The position numbers were made by a program, and so were the translations under genes. Below the pieces are notes generated by a model. It saw only the letters and a list, made by a program, of their open reading frames with translations. It ran no database searches and was not told the origin of the DNA. Positions 51,380 to 61,689 of a DNA stretch of 64,000 nt are shown here, in pieces. The stretch covers positions 186,001 to 250,000 of the forward strand of contig ALYD01000001.1 of NCBI GenBank assembly GCA_000513555.1, in the 5' to 3' direction. The first letter of the stretch is position 1; the number at the start of each line of letters is the position of its first letter. Source of the DNA: Lachnospiraceae bacterium JC7. GTDB taxonomy: Bacteria; Bacillota; Clostridia; Lachnospirales; Lachnospiraceae.

Positions 51380-53398
51380 TCATTGTACATCGTAATTTAG
51401 CATGACAAATCCACGCTTATCAATATTTCGTACTGAAGCAGTGAATCTATCCCTTAACTGAATAATTATATCATGCTCAGGATGTTTAATATACACGATT
51501 TTTCGGTATATGTCATTCACCTTGTACACGCTTGCATTGAGAGGACCGATAAATTCCGCCTTCGCAGCTTCGCATTCAGGTTTAAATGCCTCTGCCGCAC
51601 TGGCGCTTATCATACTGAGCATATCCTCATCCTTTGACAGAAGCTGTATGGTCATGAGGTGTTCAATGGGCGGATATCCCATGAGCTTTCTGAAACCTAT
51701 TTCCTTCTCATAAAACAGTCTGTAGTTCTGTGCGGCTGAAAGGGCTATGGAATAATGATCCGGCTGATAGGTCTGGATGATGACCTGACCGGAATCCTTG
51801 TCGCGTCCGGCTCTTCCTGCGGCCTGGGTTATGAGCTGGAAGGTCTTCTCGGAAGAATGGAAATCCGGTGCGGAAAGGCTCAGATCCGCAGCGATGAGAC
51901 CTACCAGAGTCACGTCAGGGAAATCATGTCCTTTTACTATCATCTGTGTACCTATGAGTATATCCGCCTTGTGACTTCGGAACTGCTCAAGTATCTTTTC
52001 ATGTCCGCCCTTGTTCTTTGTAGTATCCGCATCCATTCTGAGGACCACGGCTTCAGGAAAGGCCTGTTTCACAAAGCTTTCCAGCTTTTCTGTTCCGAAC
52101 CCGAAGGGAGCCAGATAAGGACTTCCGCATGTCGGGCACTTTTTCATGACAGGTATCTCATATCCGCAGTAATGACATCTCATGATCCCGTCTCTGTGAA
52201 GAGTCAGGGATACATCGCAGTGAGGACATTTAATGGCCTGACCGCAGCTTCTGCAGGAAACGAAATTGCTGTAGCCTCTTCTGTTCATGAAGAGCATGAT
52301 CTGCTCATGCTTATTAAGCTTTTCTGTTATGAGTTCATGAAGCCTGTCTGAAAAGATGCTGCGGTTTCCCTTCGCCAGCTCTTCTCTCAGATCTATGATC
52401 TCCGTCGTGGCGAGGCTTGAGCCTGATTTGGCCCTTCGGTGCAGCTCTATGAGAGCGACTTCCTTGTTTAAGGCCTGAGTATATATGTTCACGGATGGTG
52501 TGGCTGAGCCGTAAAGAACCGGACAGTGGCAAAGCTTCGCCCTTTCATATGCCACATCTCTTGTTTCATATCTAGGGGCTGTTTCTGACTTGTAGGCACC
52601 CTCGTGTTCCTCGTCCATGATGATGATACCCAGCTTCTCGAAGGGCGCAAACACTGCGGAACGAGGCCCCACCAGTATATCCACTTCTCCCTTTTCACAT
52701 TTCATGTACTGTTCGAAGCGTTCTCCAATGCTCATTCGGGAATTAAGTATGGCCACACGGCCCTTAAATCTGGTGGATACTCTTATTACAGTCTGATATG
52801 TGAGAGAGATCTCCGGGATAAGCATTATCACCTTGTATCCCGCCTTAATGACCTGCTCCATAACATGAAGATAGACTTCGGTCTTTCCGGAACCGGTTAT
52901 GCCGTGAAGGAGGTAGCGGGGAACATCGGAAGCTGTTTCATCCACGCATTTTCTGAAGCCGTCGATGATAAGGTCCGCAGCTGCCTGCTGTTCAGGATTA
53001 AGTTCATGATACTCGTCCTTTTCGTCTGCATATCGAAGAAGCGGATCGATGCGGCGGGAATTCTTCCTTACTGCACGCTTCACGGGAAGAACTGTTTTCA
53101 AACACTGATTCATGGTTGTGCCGTATTCCGCAGACATCCATGATGCAAGATGTATGAGCTGCTCCTTCACCGATATGGCATCGTGCATCACGCTTTTTAT
53201 TTCCTTCACCTTGGAGGGATCATAGTCCACGTGCTCTGTAAGCCCTACTACATATCCTGTTTTTATGGCATTTGAAACACCAAAAGGGATAGAAACTCTA
53301 TCCCCTGTTGAAACCTGCATCCCGTCAGGAATGCGATAAGTGTATGCCCTGTCCAGAGCATCGCTTGTGATATCGATTATTATCTGTGCGTACATCAA
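51380..53398 (-). CDS. priA: Primosomal replication restart helicase PriA
   Basis: DExH helicase that restarts stalled forks. 672 residues: DNA-binding N-terminus (YAQIIIDITSDALDRAYTYRIP), Walker A GITGSGKTEVY, DEEH box, the two zinc ribbons (CRSCGQAIKCPHCD and CHYCGYEIPVMKKCPTCG) and helicase C-terminal motifs ILIGTQMIVKGHDFPDV and QAAGRAGR. A little shorter than the usual 730 or so. It overlaps murF by four bases and starts MMYAQ at 53398. Confidence 0.97.
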   Translation of the reverse strand: MMYAQIIIDITSDALDRAYTYRIPDGMQVSTGDRVSIPFGVSNAIKTGYVVGLTEHVDYDPSKVKEIKSVMHDAISVKEQLIHLASWMSAEYGTTMNQCLKTVLPVKRAVRKNSRRIDPLLRYADEKDEYHELNPEQQAAADLIIDGFRKCVDETASDVPRYLLHGITGSGKTEVYLHVMEQVIKAGYKVIMLIPEISLTYQTVIRVSTRFKGRVAILNSRMSIGERFEQYMKCEKGEVDILVGPRSAVFAPFEKLGIIIMDEEHEGAYKSETAPRYETRDVAYERAKLCHCPVLYGSATPSVNIYTQALNKEVALIELHRRAKSGSSLATTEIIDLREELAKGNRSIFSDRLHELITEKLNKHEQIMLFMNRRGYSNFVSCRSCGQAIKCPHCDVSLTLHRDGIMRCHYCGYEIPVMKKCPTCGSPYLAPFGFGTEKLESFVKQAFPEAVVLRMDADTTKNKGGHEKILEQFRSHKADILIGTQMIVKGHDFPDVTLVGLIAADLSLSAPDFHSSEKTFQLITQAAGRAGRDKDSGQVIIQTYQPDHYSIALSAAQNYRLFYEKEIGFRKLMGYPPIEHLMTIQLLSKDEDMLSMISASAAEAFKPECEAAKAEFIGPLNASVYKVNDIYRKIVYIKHPEHDIIIQLRDRFTASVRNIDKRGFVMLNYDVQ

Positions 53399-54729
53399 AC
53401 TTTTTCCTGTCTGAATTCCTTTACGATCTCAGACAATTTCATACTGTTGGAACCTTTAAATAAAACAACGTCTCCGTTCTTGGCAACTGCATGAATGGTA
53501 TTATCGAGCTCTGAAAAATCATTGAAATACTCGATGGTAGGCTTTTTTACGTTGTCTCTGTCAGAAGAGTCAAAGACGGCGTTTATGCCTGTTCCGATGC
53601 AGGATGCCTTTTCACCGAGAAGGAATACCACATCTATAGGGAGAGTCGCGAGGTATTCCCCCACCTCTCTGTGGTAATCGAGGGTCTTGTCTCCGAGCTC
53701 CAGCATATCCGCAAGGACAGCTATCTTTCTGGTACCTTCGATCTGTGATAATGCTTCGAGTCCGGCCTTCATGGAGACGGGAGAAGCATTGTAAGCGTCA
53801 TCGATGATGGTGACGCCGGATGTGGTTCTGAAGGTCTCTCCACGGCCCTGAACTCCTGTGAAAGACTCAAGCTTTGCCTTCGCGCCTTCGGTATCCACGC
53901 CCACATCTTCTGAAATATGCATGGCGGCAGAGGCATTCTGAAGCATGTGATTACCCTTCACAAGAAGTGATAAGCTGTAATCCTTCAGTGAGTAATGTCT
54001 TATGTCAATGTTTTTATCCTGAGCGATACCGAACTCATGGAGCTTTTCTAAAGTCAGAGTTCTGAGTAAAGCATCGTCGTCATTTATGTAAAGGACGCTG
54101 TTGTCGGCTGAACCGTCAAGAATATGAAGCTTCTCCTTTAAGATATTCTCCTGAGTCTTCAGATATTCGATATGGGCGATGCCGATGTTTGTGACTGCGG
54201 CAATGTCTACGCAGGCAACATTGGAGATCTTTGTCATCTCGCCCGGCTCTGAAATACCGAGCTCTATAACTGCGATATCAGCTCCTGAATGAGCCATCTG
54301 GAACATGGTGATGGGAACGCCCACCTGAGAGTTGGCATTACCCGCAGTCTGAAATACCTTCATTCCGGCGCTGAGTGCCGCTGCGATCATGTTTCTGGTG
54401 GTGGTCTTTCCTACAGAGCCTGTGACACCGATGACCTTTCCCTGGAATCTGAGACGCTCCATGTAGCCTATTTCCTGAAGAGCTGTCTTTGTGTCAGGAA
54501 CCTGATAGAACTTTACCTCAGGATACTTTGCCTTAAGAGGTTCAATGTCTCTGGAAGAAAGTACAGCAACGGCACCGTTCTTTATAGCCATATCGATGTA
54601 GTCATGTCCGTCACTGCGCTCTCCGATGATGGGAACGAACAGTGCGTTATGCATCTCTTTTCTGGAATCAAGTACTATCTCCTCGATCCCTTCATCTGTA
54701 AAGCCAAAGCTTTTATCTGCAGCTATCAT
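53395..54729 (-). CDS. murF: UDP-N-acetylmuramoyl-tripeptide--D-alanyl-D-alanine ligase
   Basis: Adds D-Ala-D-Ala to the UDP-muramoyl tripeptide. 444 residues with the P-loop GVTGSVGKTTT, central VTNIGIAHIEYL and C-terminal DDAYNASPVSMKAGLEAL. The N-terminus starts directly at the IVLDSRK strand region, so part of the usual first domain is short; ATG 54729 has a clear GAGGA SD, supporting this start. It sits 18 bases after murE. Confidence 0.95.
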   Translation of the reverse strand: MIAADKSFGFTDEGIEEIVLDSRKEMHNALFVPIIGERSDGHDYIDMAIKNGAVAVLSSRDIEPLKAKYPEVKFYQVPDTKTALQEIGYMERLRFQGKVIGVTGSVGKTTTRNMIAAALSAGMKVFQTAGNANSQVGVPITMFQMAHSGADIAVIELGISEPGEMTKISNVACVDIAAVTNIGIAHIEYLKTQENILKEKLHILDGSADNSVLYINDDDALLRTLTLEKLHEFGIAQDKNIDIRHYSLKDYSLSLLVKGNHMLQNASAAMHISEDVGVDTEGAKAKLESFTGVQGRGETFRTTSGVTIIDDAYNASPVSMKAGLEALSQIEGTRKIAVLADMLELGDKTLDYHREVGEYLATLPIDVVFLLGEKASCIGTGINAVFDSSDRDNVKKPTIEYFNDFSELDNTIHAVAKNGDVVLFKGSNSMKLSEIVKEFRQEKV

Positions 54730-54747
54730 ATAAAGTCCTCTTTATAG

Positions 54748-56241
54748 TTATAGATTGTATTTTTTTGCGGTCTCTTCGATCACTTCACTGTCAAGGAAAT
54801 GGGTTCTTACGCCCTTTACTTCCTGATAGTCCTCATGGCCCTTTCCGATAACGGCGATCATATCGCCCTTTTCTGCATGGGTCATGGCATATTCGATGGC
54901 CTCACGGCGGTCAGGGATCTCTACGAACTTTCCGCCGGCAGGAACAAGTGTAGACTTGATATCGTTAATGATATCCTCCGGCTCCTCGAAACGGGAGTTG
55001 TCGGCAGTCAGGATACTGAGATCTGCAAACTCTGCAGCAGCCTTTCCCATGCCGTATCTTCTGTCCTTGGCTCTGTTTCCGCCGCAGCCGAAGACCACCA
55101 CAAGACGCTTGGGCTCATACTCTCTCAGAGTGCTGAGGAGGTTTTCCATGGCCATCTCATTGTGGGCATAGTCTACGAGAACAGACATGTTGTCGTTCTT
55201 AAATGCCACCTCTGTTCTTCCGGCAACATGTACCTTTCTGAGGGCACTGAGTATCGCCTTCTGATGGATGCCTGCAAGAGTGAGACAGCTGATGGCTGAC
55301 ATGGCATTGTAGACATTGTACTTGCCAGGAAGATCAAGCTTTACATCAAGCTCAGTGCGGCCAAGTACATGGAATTCGATACCCACGAAATCACCGCTGT
55401 TCACAGGATGAAGCTTATCCGCCATGAAATCCGCGGTTTTCTTCAGTGAGAAGGTGTACATCCTGCAAGGTGAGCCTTCAAGGAGCTCCTCTGCATAGTC
55501 TGCATCCATATTGATGATTCCGACCTTTGACTGCTTGAAGATACAGCTCTTGTAATACTTGTACTCCTCGAAATCCGCATGTTCATTCGGGCCGATGTGA
55601 TCAGGCTCGATGTTAGTGAAGATGCCGTAATCAAAGGTGATGGCCGAAACTCTGTGAAGCTTGAAGGCCTGTGAAGATGCCTCGAGAACCACGTGGCTGC
55701 ATCCGGCGGTCACCATGTCTCTGAAATACTTCTGGAGGTCATAGGATTCAGGAGTGGTGTTCTTCGTAGGAATATGATTTCCGCAGTACTCCACTCCTGT
55801 AGTGCCGATATATCCGGCTGATCTTCCGTCGGCTTCGATGATCTGCTTTATCATGTGGGCAGTTGTTGTCTTGCCCTTTGTACCGGTGATGGCGATGACT
55901 GTAAGATCCTTTGAAGGATAACCGAAACGGGCTGCACTGATATGCGCAAGGGCCTCACGGGCGTTATCCACCCTTACGATGGTGATATCCTCGTTTATTT
56001 CGGAAATATCCACTGGAAGAGCCGAAGCTTCGTCCTCAACAACTATGGAAGTACATCCCTTTGCTATAACATCGGGAATGAACTGGTGAGAATCTGTGTT
56101 GGCACCCTTCATGCATACAAAAACTGTTTCAGGAGCCGCCTTTCTGGAGTCAAATACTACTTCACTTACTTCCTGTGAAGCTGTGTCTCCGTGTAAAGTC
56201 TCATATGATAAATCTTTAAGCCAATCTGAAAAAATAGCCAT
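54748..56241 (-). CDS. murE: UDP-MurNAc-tripeptide synthetase
   Basis: Adds the diamino acid to the muramoyl dipeptide. 497 residues from ATG 56241: N-terminal Rossmann domain (VVFDSRKAAPETVFVCMKG), P-loop AITGTKGKTTT, central ligase domain, and C-terminal binding domain with TADNSRFEEPEDI. The DN(P/S)R motif in the last domain points to meso-diaminopimelate rather than lysine. The frame is open to 56373 but the extension carries the palindromic intergenic element and has no SD. Upstream of murF, downstream of fhs. Confidence 0.95.
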   Translation of the reverse strand: MAIFSDWLKDLSYETLHGDTASQEVSEVVFDSRKAAPETVFVCMKGANTDSHQFIPDVIAKGCTSIVVEDEASALPVDISEINEDITIVRVDNAREALAHISAARFGYPSKDLTVIAITGTKGKTTTAHMIKQIIEADGRSAGYIGTTGVEYCGNHIPTKNTTPESYDLQKYFRDMVTAGCSHVVLEASSQAFKLHRVSAITFDYGIFTNIEPDHIGPNEHADFEEYKYYKSCIFKQSKVGIINMDADYAEELLEGSPCRMYTFSLKKTADFMADKLHPVNSGDFVGIEFHVLGRTELDVKLDLPGKYNVYNAMSAISCLTLAGIHQKAILSALRKVHVAGRTEVAFKNDNMSVLVDYAHNEMAMENLLSTLREYEPKRLVVVFGCGGNRAKDRRYGMGKAAAEFADLSILTADNSRFEEPEDIINDIKSTLVPAGGKFVEIPDRREAIEYAMTHAEKGDMIAVIGKGHEDYQEVKGVRTHFLDSEVIEETAKKYNL

Positions 56242-56319
56242 GATAAATATCGCTTTCTTTTTTGAATAAATATATAAGTGATAGTGATAGTCCGGATTGT
56301 TTCGTGCTTCGCACTCCCG

Positions 56320-56372
56320 CAACCTGATCGAATATGCAAGCGAGCTTGCAATTCGACGGTCGCGGCGCAACA
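56320..56372. repeat. Palindromic intergenic element between fhs and murE
   Basis: A central palindrome TGCAAGC-GA-GCTTGCA (56334-56349) is flanked by CGAAT/ATTCG, then by G+C-rich CCGC...GCGG arms, and preceded by a GTGC-TTC-GCAC hairpin (about 56302-56312). It looks like a dispersed REP-like element inserted in a short gap. No coding potential. Confidence 0.6.
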
Positions 56373-56381
56373 CTATCCTGC

Positions 56382-58049
56382 TTAGAACAGTCCGACGATC
56401 TTTCCGTCAACTACGTCGATATCGAAGGCTGCCGGCTTCTTGGGAAGGCCGGGCATGGTCATGATATCGCCTGTGAGGCATACGATAAAGCCTGCACCTG
56501 CAGATACGTAAGCATCTCTTACTGTGATACGGAAGTTTTCAGGTCTTCCGAGCTTCTTTGGGTCATCGCTCAGGCTGTACTGGGTCTTCGCCATACATAC
56601 AGGAACATTGCCGAATCCGAGCTCTGTAAGACGGTCGAGAGATTTCTTTGCCTTTGAGTCAAAGTCAACGCCGTCTGCACCGTAGATCTTTGTAGCTACA
56701 GCTTCGATCTTATCGTAAAGGGAATCGGAAAGCTTCTGTACAGGAGTGAAATCGGACTTCTTTGTCTCGAGAGTTCTGACTACAGCCTCTGCAAGCTCTA
56801 CGCCGCCCTTTCCGCCTTCTCCGTGAACCTTTGAAAGAGCGAACTCTGCGCCCTTCTCACGGCAGAAGTTCTCAACGAAGTGAAGCTCTGCGTCTGTATC
56901 CGATGCGAACTGGTTGATGGCAACTACCACAGGGATTCCGTAGGTCTGGAGATTCTCGATATGCTTTTCGAGGTTGACGATGCCCTTCCTGAGAGCCTCG
57001 ATATTCTCTGCACCGAGCTCTGCCTTCGGAACACCGCCGTTATACTTGAGGGCACGTACTGTGGCAACGAGTACGACAGCATCAGGAACCAACCTCGACA
57101 TCTGGCACTTGATGTCGAAGAACTTCTCTGCACCGAGATCTGCACCGAAGCCTGCCTCGGTAACTGCGATCTCACCGAGCTTCATGGCAAATCTTGTTGC
57201 CTGTACCGAGTTGCAGCCGTGGGCGATGTTTGCAAAAGGTCCACCGTGAACTATAGCCATGTTATGCTCGAGAGTCTGGATGATGTTGGGCTTGATGGCA
57301 TCCTTGAGAAGAGCTGCCATGGCACCTGTTGCATGAAGGTCTTCAGCTGTTACAGGCTTTCCGTCCACATCGTATGCAACGATGATACGTGCAAGACGTA
57401 CCTTTAGGTCATCCATGTTATCAGCAAGGCAGAGAACTGCCATGATCTCTGAGGCAACGGTAATGACGAAGTGGTCTTCTCTTACTACACCGTCAGTCTT
57501 TCTTCCCATACCGATGATGATATTACGAAGCTGACGATCGTTCATGTCTTCACATCTCTTCCAGTTGATGCTCTTCAGATCGATGCGAAGCTCGTTGCCC
57601 TGCTGTATATGATTGTCGAGGAGTGCGGCAAGGAGATTGTTGGCGCTGGTTATAGCGTGGAAATCTCCTGTGAAATGAAGATTCAGGTCCTCCATGGGAA
57701 CTACCTGGGCGTAACCGCCGCCTGCGGCACCGCCCTTGATTCCGAAGCACGGTCCGAGAGACGGCTCTCTCAAAGCCACTACGGTCTTCTTTCCGATGTG
57801 ATTTAAGGCATCTGCGAGACCGATGGATGTTGTAGTCTTACCCTCTCCTGCCGGTGTAGGGTTGATGGCGGTGACAAGTACCAGCTTTCCGTCCGGTCTG
57901 TCCTTGATCTTTGACCAGAGCTCGTTGCTGAGCTTGGCCTTGTACTTTCCGTACTGTTCCAGATCATCGGCATCGATGTTGTATCTTGCAGCAACATCGG
58001 TGATACGCTCCATCAGGGCTTCCTGTGCGATTTGAATATCAGACTTCAT
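56382..58049 (-). CDS. fhs: Formate--tetrahydrofolate ligase
   Basis: Makes 10-formyl-THF from formate, ATP and THF. 555 residues, usual length, with the P-loop-like [45 protein letters not shown] in part, [10 protein letters not shown] and DIKCQMS motifs, and the C-terminal [23 protein letters not shown] in part. It links to formylation by fmt and to purine synthesis. It precedes murE and is preceded by a long hairpin after ftsK. Confidence 0.98.
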   Translation of the reverse strand: MKSDIQIAQEALMERITDVAARYNIDADDLEQYGKYKAKLSNELWSKIKDRPDGKLVLVTAINPTPAGEGKTTTSIGLADALNHIGKKTVVALREPSLGPCFGIKGGAAGGGYAQVVPMEDLNLHFTGDFHAITSANNLLAALLDNHIQQGNELRIDLKSINWKRCEDMNDRQLRNIIIGMGRKTDGVVREDHFVITVASEIMAVLCLADNMDDLKVRLARIIVAYDVDGKPVTAEDLHATGAMAALLKDAIKPNIIQTLEHNMAIVHGGPFANIAHGCNSVQATRFAMKLGEIAVTEAGFGADLGAEKFFDIKCQMSRLVPDAVVLVATVRALKYNGGVPKAELGAENIEALRKGIVNLEKHIENLQTYGIPVVVAINQFASDTDAELHFVENFCREKGAEFALSKVHGEGGKGGVELAEAVVRTLETKKSDFTPVQKLSDSLYDKIEAVATKIYGADGVDFDSKAKKSLDRLTELGFGNVPVCMAKTQYSLSDDPKKLGRPENFRITVRDAYVSAGAGFIVCLTGDIMTMPGLPKKPAAFDIDVVDGKIVGLF

Positions 58050-58105
58050 TTTTTACCTCTTTCTCCTCTTTGATAGACAACAGAAAATCTATGATGCAAG
58101 AGAAA

Positions 58106-58147
58106 GGATCCGTGTAAAGTACTAAGACGCTTCTTTACCGGTCATCC
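58106..58147. other. Hairpin between ftsK and fhs
   Basis: GGAT/ATCC and CGG/CCG arms around GTAAAG/CTTTAC form a bulged stem of about 13 bp (58106-58119 with 58133-58147). On the minus strand TTTCTCTTG follows, a weak T-tract. It may be the ftsK terminator or part of the fhs leader. Confidence 0.5.
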
Positions 58148-58176
58148 GTTCTCCCATATCAACAAGTTATAAGAAA

Positions 58177-61100
58177 TTATGAAAACAATGAATCAAATTC
58201 CGCAAGACTCATAAGTATCTTACGGGGCTTGGTACCCTCTTCAGGGCCCACAACATTGGCATCGGCAAGCTGATCCATGATCCTTGCAGCGCGGTTGAAT
58301 CCGATACGGAATTTACGCTGAAGCATACCGATGGATGCCTTTTCGGATTCGATGATGAGCTGTCCGGCGTCGTGGAAAAGCTCGTCCATGTCGCTCTGGG
58401 CACCGCCTGAGCTTCCTGAACCGCCTCCGGACTGCAGCTTTGCCTGAATATCTTCGCTGTACTCAACATCGCCCATGGTCTTTTTGATGAACTCTGTTAC
58501 AGCTGAAACTTCCTGATCGGATACAAAAGCACCCTGAACACGTACAGGCTTAGGGATACCCTGCGGGAAGAAGAGCATATCTCCCTTTCCGAGAAGTTTC
58601 TCCGCACCGTTCATATCGATGATGGTACGGGAATCGGTTCCTGAAGATACCGCAAATGCAATACGGCTCGGAACATTGGCCTTGATAAGACCTGTGATGA
58701 CATTTACCGTAGGACGCTGGGTAGCGATAACAAGGTGCATACCCGCAGCTCTCGCAAGCTGTGCGATACGGCAGATGGCATCTTCCACTTCCTGACTTGA
58801 GACCATCATAAGGTCTGCAAGCTCGTCGATGATGATAACTATCTGAGGAAGCTTTTCAGGCTTCTGGTCTTCAGGAATCTCAGGATCGTTGATGATTCTT
58901 TCTATTTTTTCGTTATAGCCCTTCAGGTCTCTGGAACCTGTCTCGGCAAATTTCTTATAGCGTTCTGTCATTTCTGCCACTGCCCAGTTGAGAGCGGCGG
59001 CAGCCTTCTTGGGATCCACTACTACAGGGATGAGAAGGTGAGGTATTCCGTTGTAGACACTAAGCTCTACTACCTTCGGATCCACCATGATCATACGAAG
59101 CTCTTCAGGCTTGTACTTGAAGAGCATGGACATGATAAGTGTATTGATACATACAGACTTACCTGAACCTGTTGATCCGGCGATGAGGAGGTGAGGCATC
59201 TTGGCTATGTCGGTAACGATGGTCTTGCCTGAAATGTCTTTACCTACACCGAAGGCGATCTTTGACTTGGCATCTGCAAAATCAGGACTTCTCAGCACAT
59301 CACCGAGGTGAACCACTGAGCTGTGCTTGTTCGGAACTTCGATACCAACTGCGGATTTACCCGGAATAGGAGCCTCGATACGGATATCTGTGGCAGCAAG
59401 CCTCATCTTGATATCGTCTGTAAGAGAAACGATCTTTGAGACCTTGACACCGATATCAGGCTGTATCTCATATCTGGTAACAGAAGGTCCTACAGAAATG
59501 TCTGTGATCTTTACTTCGATGTCGAAGCTTCTCAGTGTCTCCTGAAGTATCACTGCATTCTGACGGATCTCTTCTCTGGAATCCATATCCTGAGCTCCGC
59601 CTGTGGACAGCAGGCTGAGAGGAGGAATGACATAAGGCTTCTGAGGCTTCTTCTGCTTTATCTCCTGCTCCACCTTCCTGTTATCTGCTTCAGTCGGAGT
59701 GTTTTCTATCTTTTCACGATCGAGCTGAGTCTGAGGCTTCTTGACTACCGGCTCAACATCGACTTCGATGACCTTGCCTCCGGCTGTAAGTATCTTTCTT
59801 GTTCCGGCTTCTGTCATATCACCGCTTGTCAGAACAGCAGGTCTGTTTGCAGGAACATCTGCTTCTTCCATGTCCTCTGTGAAGGAATCTTCATCGATAT
59901 CGTAAGAATCATAATCGTCAGATGATCCATAAGCATCTGATGATCCATCGGAGATGCTCTCTTCCGCAGGTGCTATAGTGAGGATGTTTCCGGGAATCTC
60001 ATCGGTGGTTTCAGCTTCTTCATCCTCGTAATCATCGATATCATAAGGAGCTATGCTGAGTGGTCGCTTATCAAATGCGCCGGAAATGATATTGCCGGAA
60101 TCTGAGCTGTCACTGTCTTCGGCTCCTTGTATATTTTCTTCTGAAGCTTCGATATCATCGCCTCTTAAATCAGAAGAGAAATCGTCTGTTATATCTGTGA
60201 TCGAGATCACAGATGCACGCTCTTCACTTATGTGAGGAACTCTTGCTTCAGCAGAGATATCCACATTTTCTTCTGAAACTGATGAAGGAACATCTGAAGT
60301 GTCATAAGTGGTTTCTGCTTTATCGAGGCTGCTTTCTGACATGCGGTTAAATGCGGCATCAAGTGCTGCTTCAACTGCATCGTATGAATCGTCAGAGCTG
60401 TCTGTATCCTGAACATCAGATGCAGAAAAAGAAACATTGGCCGCAGAGATATCTGCGGAAACCTCTGAACCGGAAGAAGCCACTGAGATCGCAGAAGCTG
60501 CTGTACCTGCAGAAGCTGCGACAAGAGTTTCAGGACGAGGTTTAATGTTGTATTTGGAAACCTGAGGTCTCGGTAATGTGGTCGGATCCACAAGAGTGAC
60601 AGGTGTGTGCTGCACACTTACGTCATACTGAGATGCATCGGTCTCTGAAGGCTCGTCGAAATACGGAAGATCATCGATATTGACATTCTCCTGAGGAACA
60701 GCGTTATCCGGTAATGCTGCGGCCGGTTGCTCTGTGAGCGAGAAATCAACACGTCTTGCGGCCATCTCACGCTGCTGTGCTTCTCTGGCCAGTCTCCTCT
60801 CCTCTCTGTGAATACGTGCGGATTCGGTAACATTGTTCCAATCTTCCTTTGCACGTTCTGTGGCGCGGAGGGCGGCTGAGCTTGAGCTTTCCGCGAGCAT
60901 CCTTGCAAGAGGCTTGCCTGTTATGTAGATGAGACATACGAAGCAGGCAGCCAAAAGTATGAGCATGGAGCCCACCTTTCCTGCTACGGTATAAAGCACC
61001 ATGGCAAGAGCACCGCCGATGATTCCGCCGCCGATACCCTGCTGTGAGCCCTCTTTGTAAAAATCAGCGAGGCTCATGTTTGTGACACCGCCACCGAAGG

Positions 61101-61452
61101 TAAGCTGAAAGATAGCTGATATGAAGATCAGCATGAACAGGGCTGTGGTCATGCGAAATGTTGCGTATGGATTGTCAAGATTTGACAGGATGAAAACTAC
61201 TACGAAGCTTAATAATATAGGAAAAAGGAAACCCATGATACCGAAGAGTCCAAGCTGTACACTCTTGAGCACAGCTCCTACGGGTCCGCAAAGTCCTAAA
61301 TTAGCTAAAAATAAAAATGCAGAAACTGCGAATGTGATAATGATCGCAACTTCATCACCCATCATAGGTGCATCATAAGTGTTCTTTTTGGAACGGCTGC
61401 CTGTTGAAGCGGCCTTCTTAGTTTTATTTTTACTACCCTTTGGTCTACCCAT
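58177..61452 (-). CDS. ftsK: DNA translocase FtsK/SpoIIIE
   Basis: Membrane-anchored chromosome-segregation motor. 1091 residues: basic N-terminus (GRPKGSKNKTKKA), four membrane helices (about 30-195), a long Ser/Asp/Glu-rich linker (about 250-610), the motor domain with Walker A AGSTGSGKSVCINT and Walker B VIIIDELADLMMV, and a C-terminal winged-helix gamma domain (LQRKFRIGFNRAARIMDQL) that reads KOPS/SRS sites. The linker is longer than in Bacillus SpoIIIE. The promoter has a clear TATAAT (61488-61493). Divergent from the regulator gene. Confidence 0.97.
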   Translation of the reverse strand: MGRPKGSKNKTKKAASTGSRSKKNTYDAPMMGDEVAIIITFAVSAFLFLANLGLCGPVGAVLKSVQLGLFGIMGFLFPILLSFVVVFILSNLDNPYATFRMTTALFMLIFISAIFQLTFGGGVTNMSLADFYKEGSQQGIGGGIIGGALAMVLYTVAGKVGSMLILLAACFVCLIYITGKPLARMLAESSSSAALRATERAKEDWNNVTESARIHREERRLAREAQQREMAARRVDFSLTEQPAAALPDNAVPQENVNIDDLPYFDEPSETDASQYDVSVQHTPVTLVDPTTLPRPQVSKYNIKPRPETLVAASAGTAASAISVASSGSEVSADISAANVSFSASDVQDTDSSDDSYDAVEAALDAAFNRMSESSLDKAETTYDTSDVPSSVSEENVDISAEARVPHISEERASVISITDITDDFSSDLRGDDIEASEENIQGAEDSDSSDSGNIISGAFDKRPLSIAPYDIDDYEDEEAETTDEIPGNILTIAPAEESISDGSSDAYGSSDDYDSYDIDEDSFTEDMEEADVPANRPAVLTSGDMTEAGTRKILTAGGKVIEVDVEPVVKKPQTQLDREKIENTPTEADNRKVEQEIKQKKPQKPYVIPPLSLLSTGGAQDMDSREEIRQNAVILQETLRSFDIEVKITDISVGPSVTRYEIQPDIGVKVSKIVSLTDDIKMRLAATDIRIEAPIPGKSAVGIEVPNKHSSVVHLGDVLRSPDFADAKSKIAFGVGKDISGKTIVTDIAKMPHLLIAGSTGSGKSVCINTLIMSMLFKYKPEELRMIMVDPKVVELSVYNGIPHLLIPVVVDPKKAAAALNWAVAEMTERYKKFAETGSRDLKGYNEKIERIINDPEIPEDQKPEKLPQIVIIIDELADLMMVSSQEVEDAICRIAQLARAAGMHLVIATQRPTVNVITGLIKANVPSRIAFAVSSGTDSRTIIDMNGAEKLLGKGDMLFFPQGIPKPVRVQGAFVSDQEVSAVTEFIKKTMGDVEYSEDIQAKLQSGGGSGSSGGAQSDMDELFHDAGQLIIESEKASIGMLQRKFRIGFNRAARIMDQLADANVVGPEEGTKPRKILMSLAEFDSLFS

Positions 61453-61487
61453 TTATTCCACCTTAAATTGCTAAATATAACCTATAC

Positions 61488-61493
61488 ATTATA
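61488..61493 (-). promoter_or_regulatory. -10 element upstream of ftsK
   Basis: A consensus TATAAT on the minus strand, 35 bases before the ATG at 61452. The matching -35 (TGGATT at 17 bp) is poor, so the start may depend on another factor. Confidence 0.5.
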
Positions 61494-61608
61494 GACCAAT
61501 TAAATCATAAAATCCATATCCTTAAAACTCATGTTCTATTTTGATGAAATGTGACATCGTGTAAAGTTTGAATTTATATTGTATTTATGAAATTTGAACA
61601 TGTTTCAT

Positions 61609-61637
61609 TTGACTTTAAAAACTCCCGGTGATACCTT
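61609..61637 (+). promoter_or_regulatory. sigma-A promoter of the one-component regulator
   Basis: Plus strand: TTGACT (61609-61614), 17-bp spacer, TACCTT (61632-61637). A 10-bp inverted repeat follows at 61642-61669. Confidence 0.6.
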
Positions 61638-61641
61638 ATGC

Positions 61642-61669
61642 TTAAAGACATAAAATTGCATGTCTTTAA
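61642..61669 (+). promoter_or_regulatory. 10-bp inverted repeat at the transcription start of the regulator
   Basis: TTAAAGACAT (61642-61651) and ATGTCTTTAA (61660-61669) are perfect inverted copies 8 bp apart, right at the expected start site and 20 bases before the ATG at 61690. It could be an autoregulatory operator or an mRNA hairpin affecting the SD. Confidence 0.55.
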
Positions 61670-61689
61670 ATACAAAAACGGAGATCGCC

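Noticed and set aside
58050-58176. THF riboswitch upstream of fhs
   Set aside because: The gap contains a bulged hairpin but not the conserved THF core sequences.
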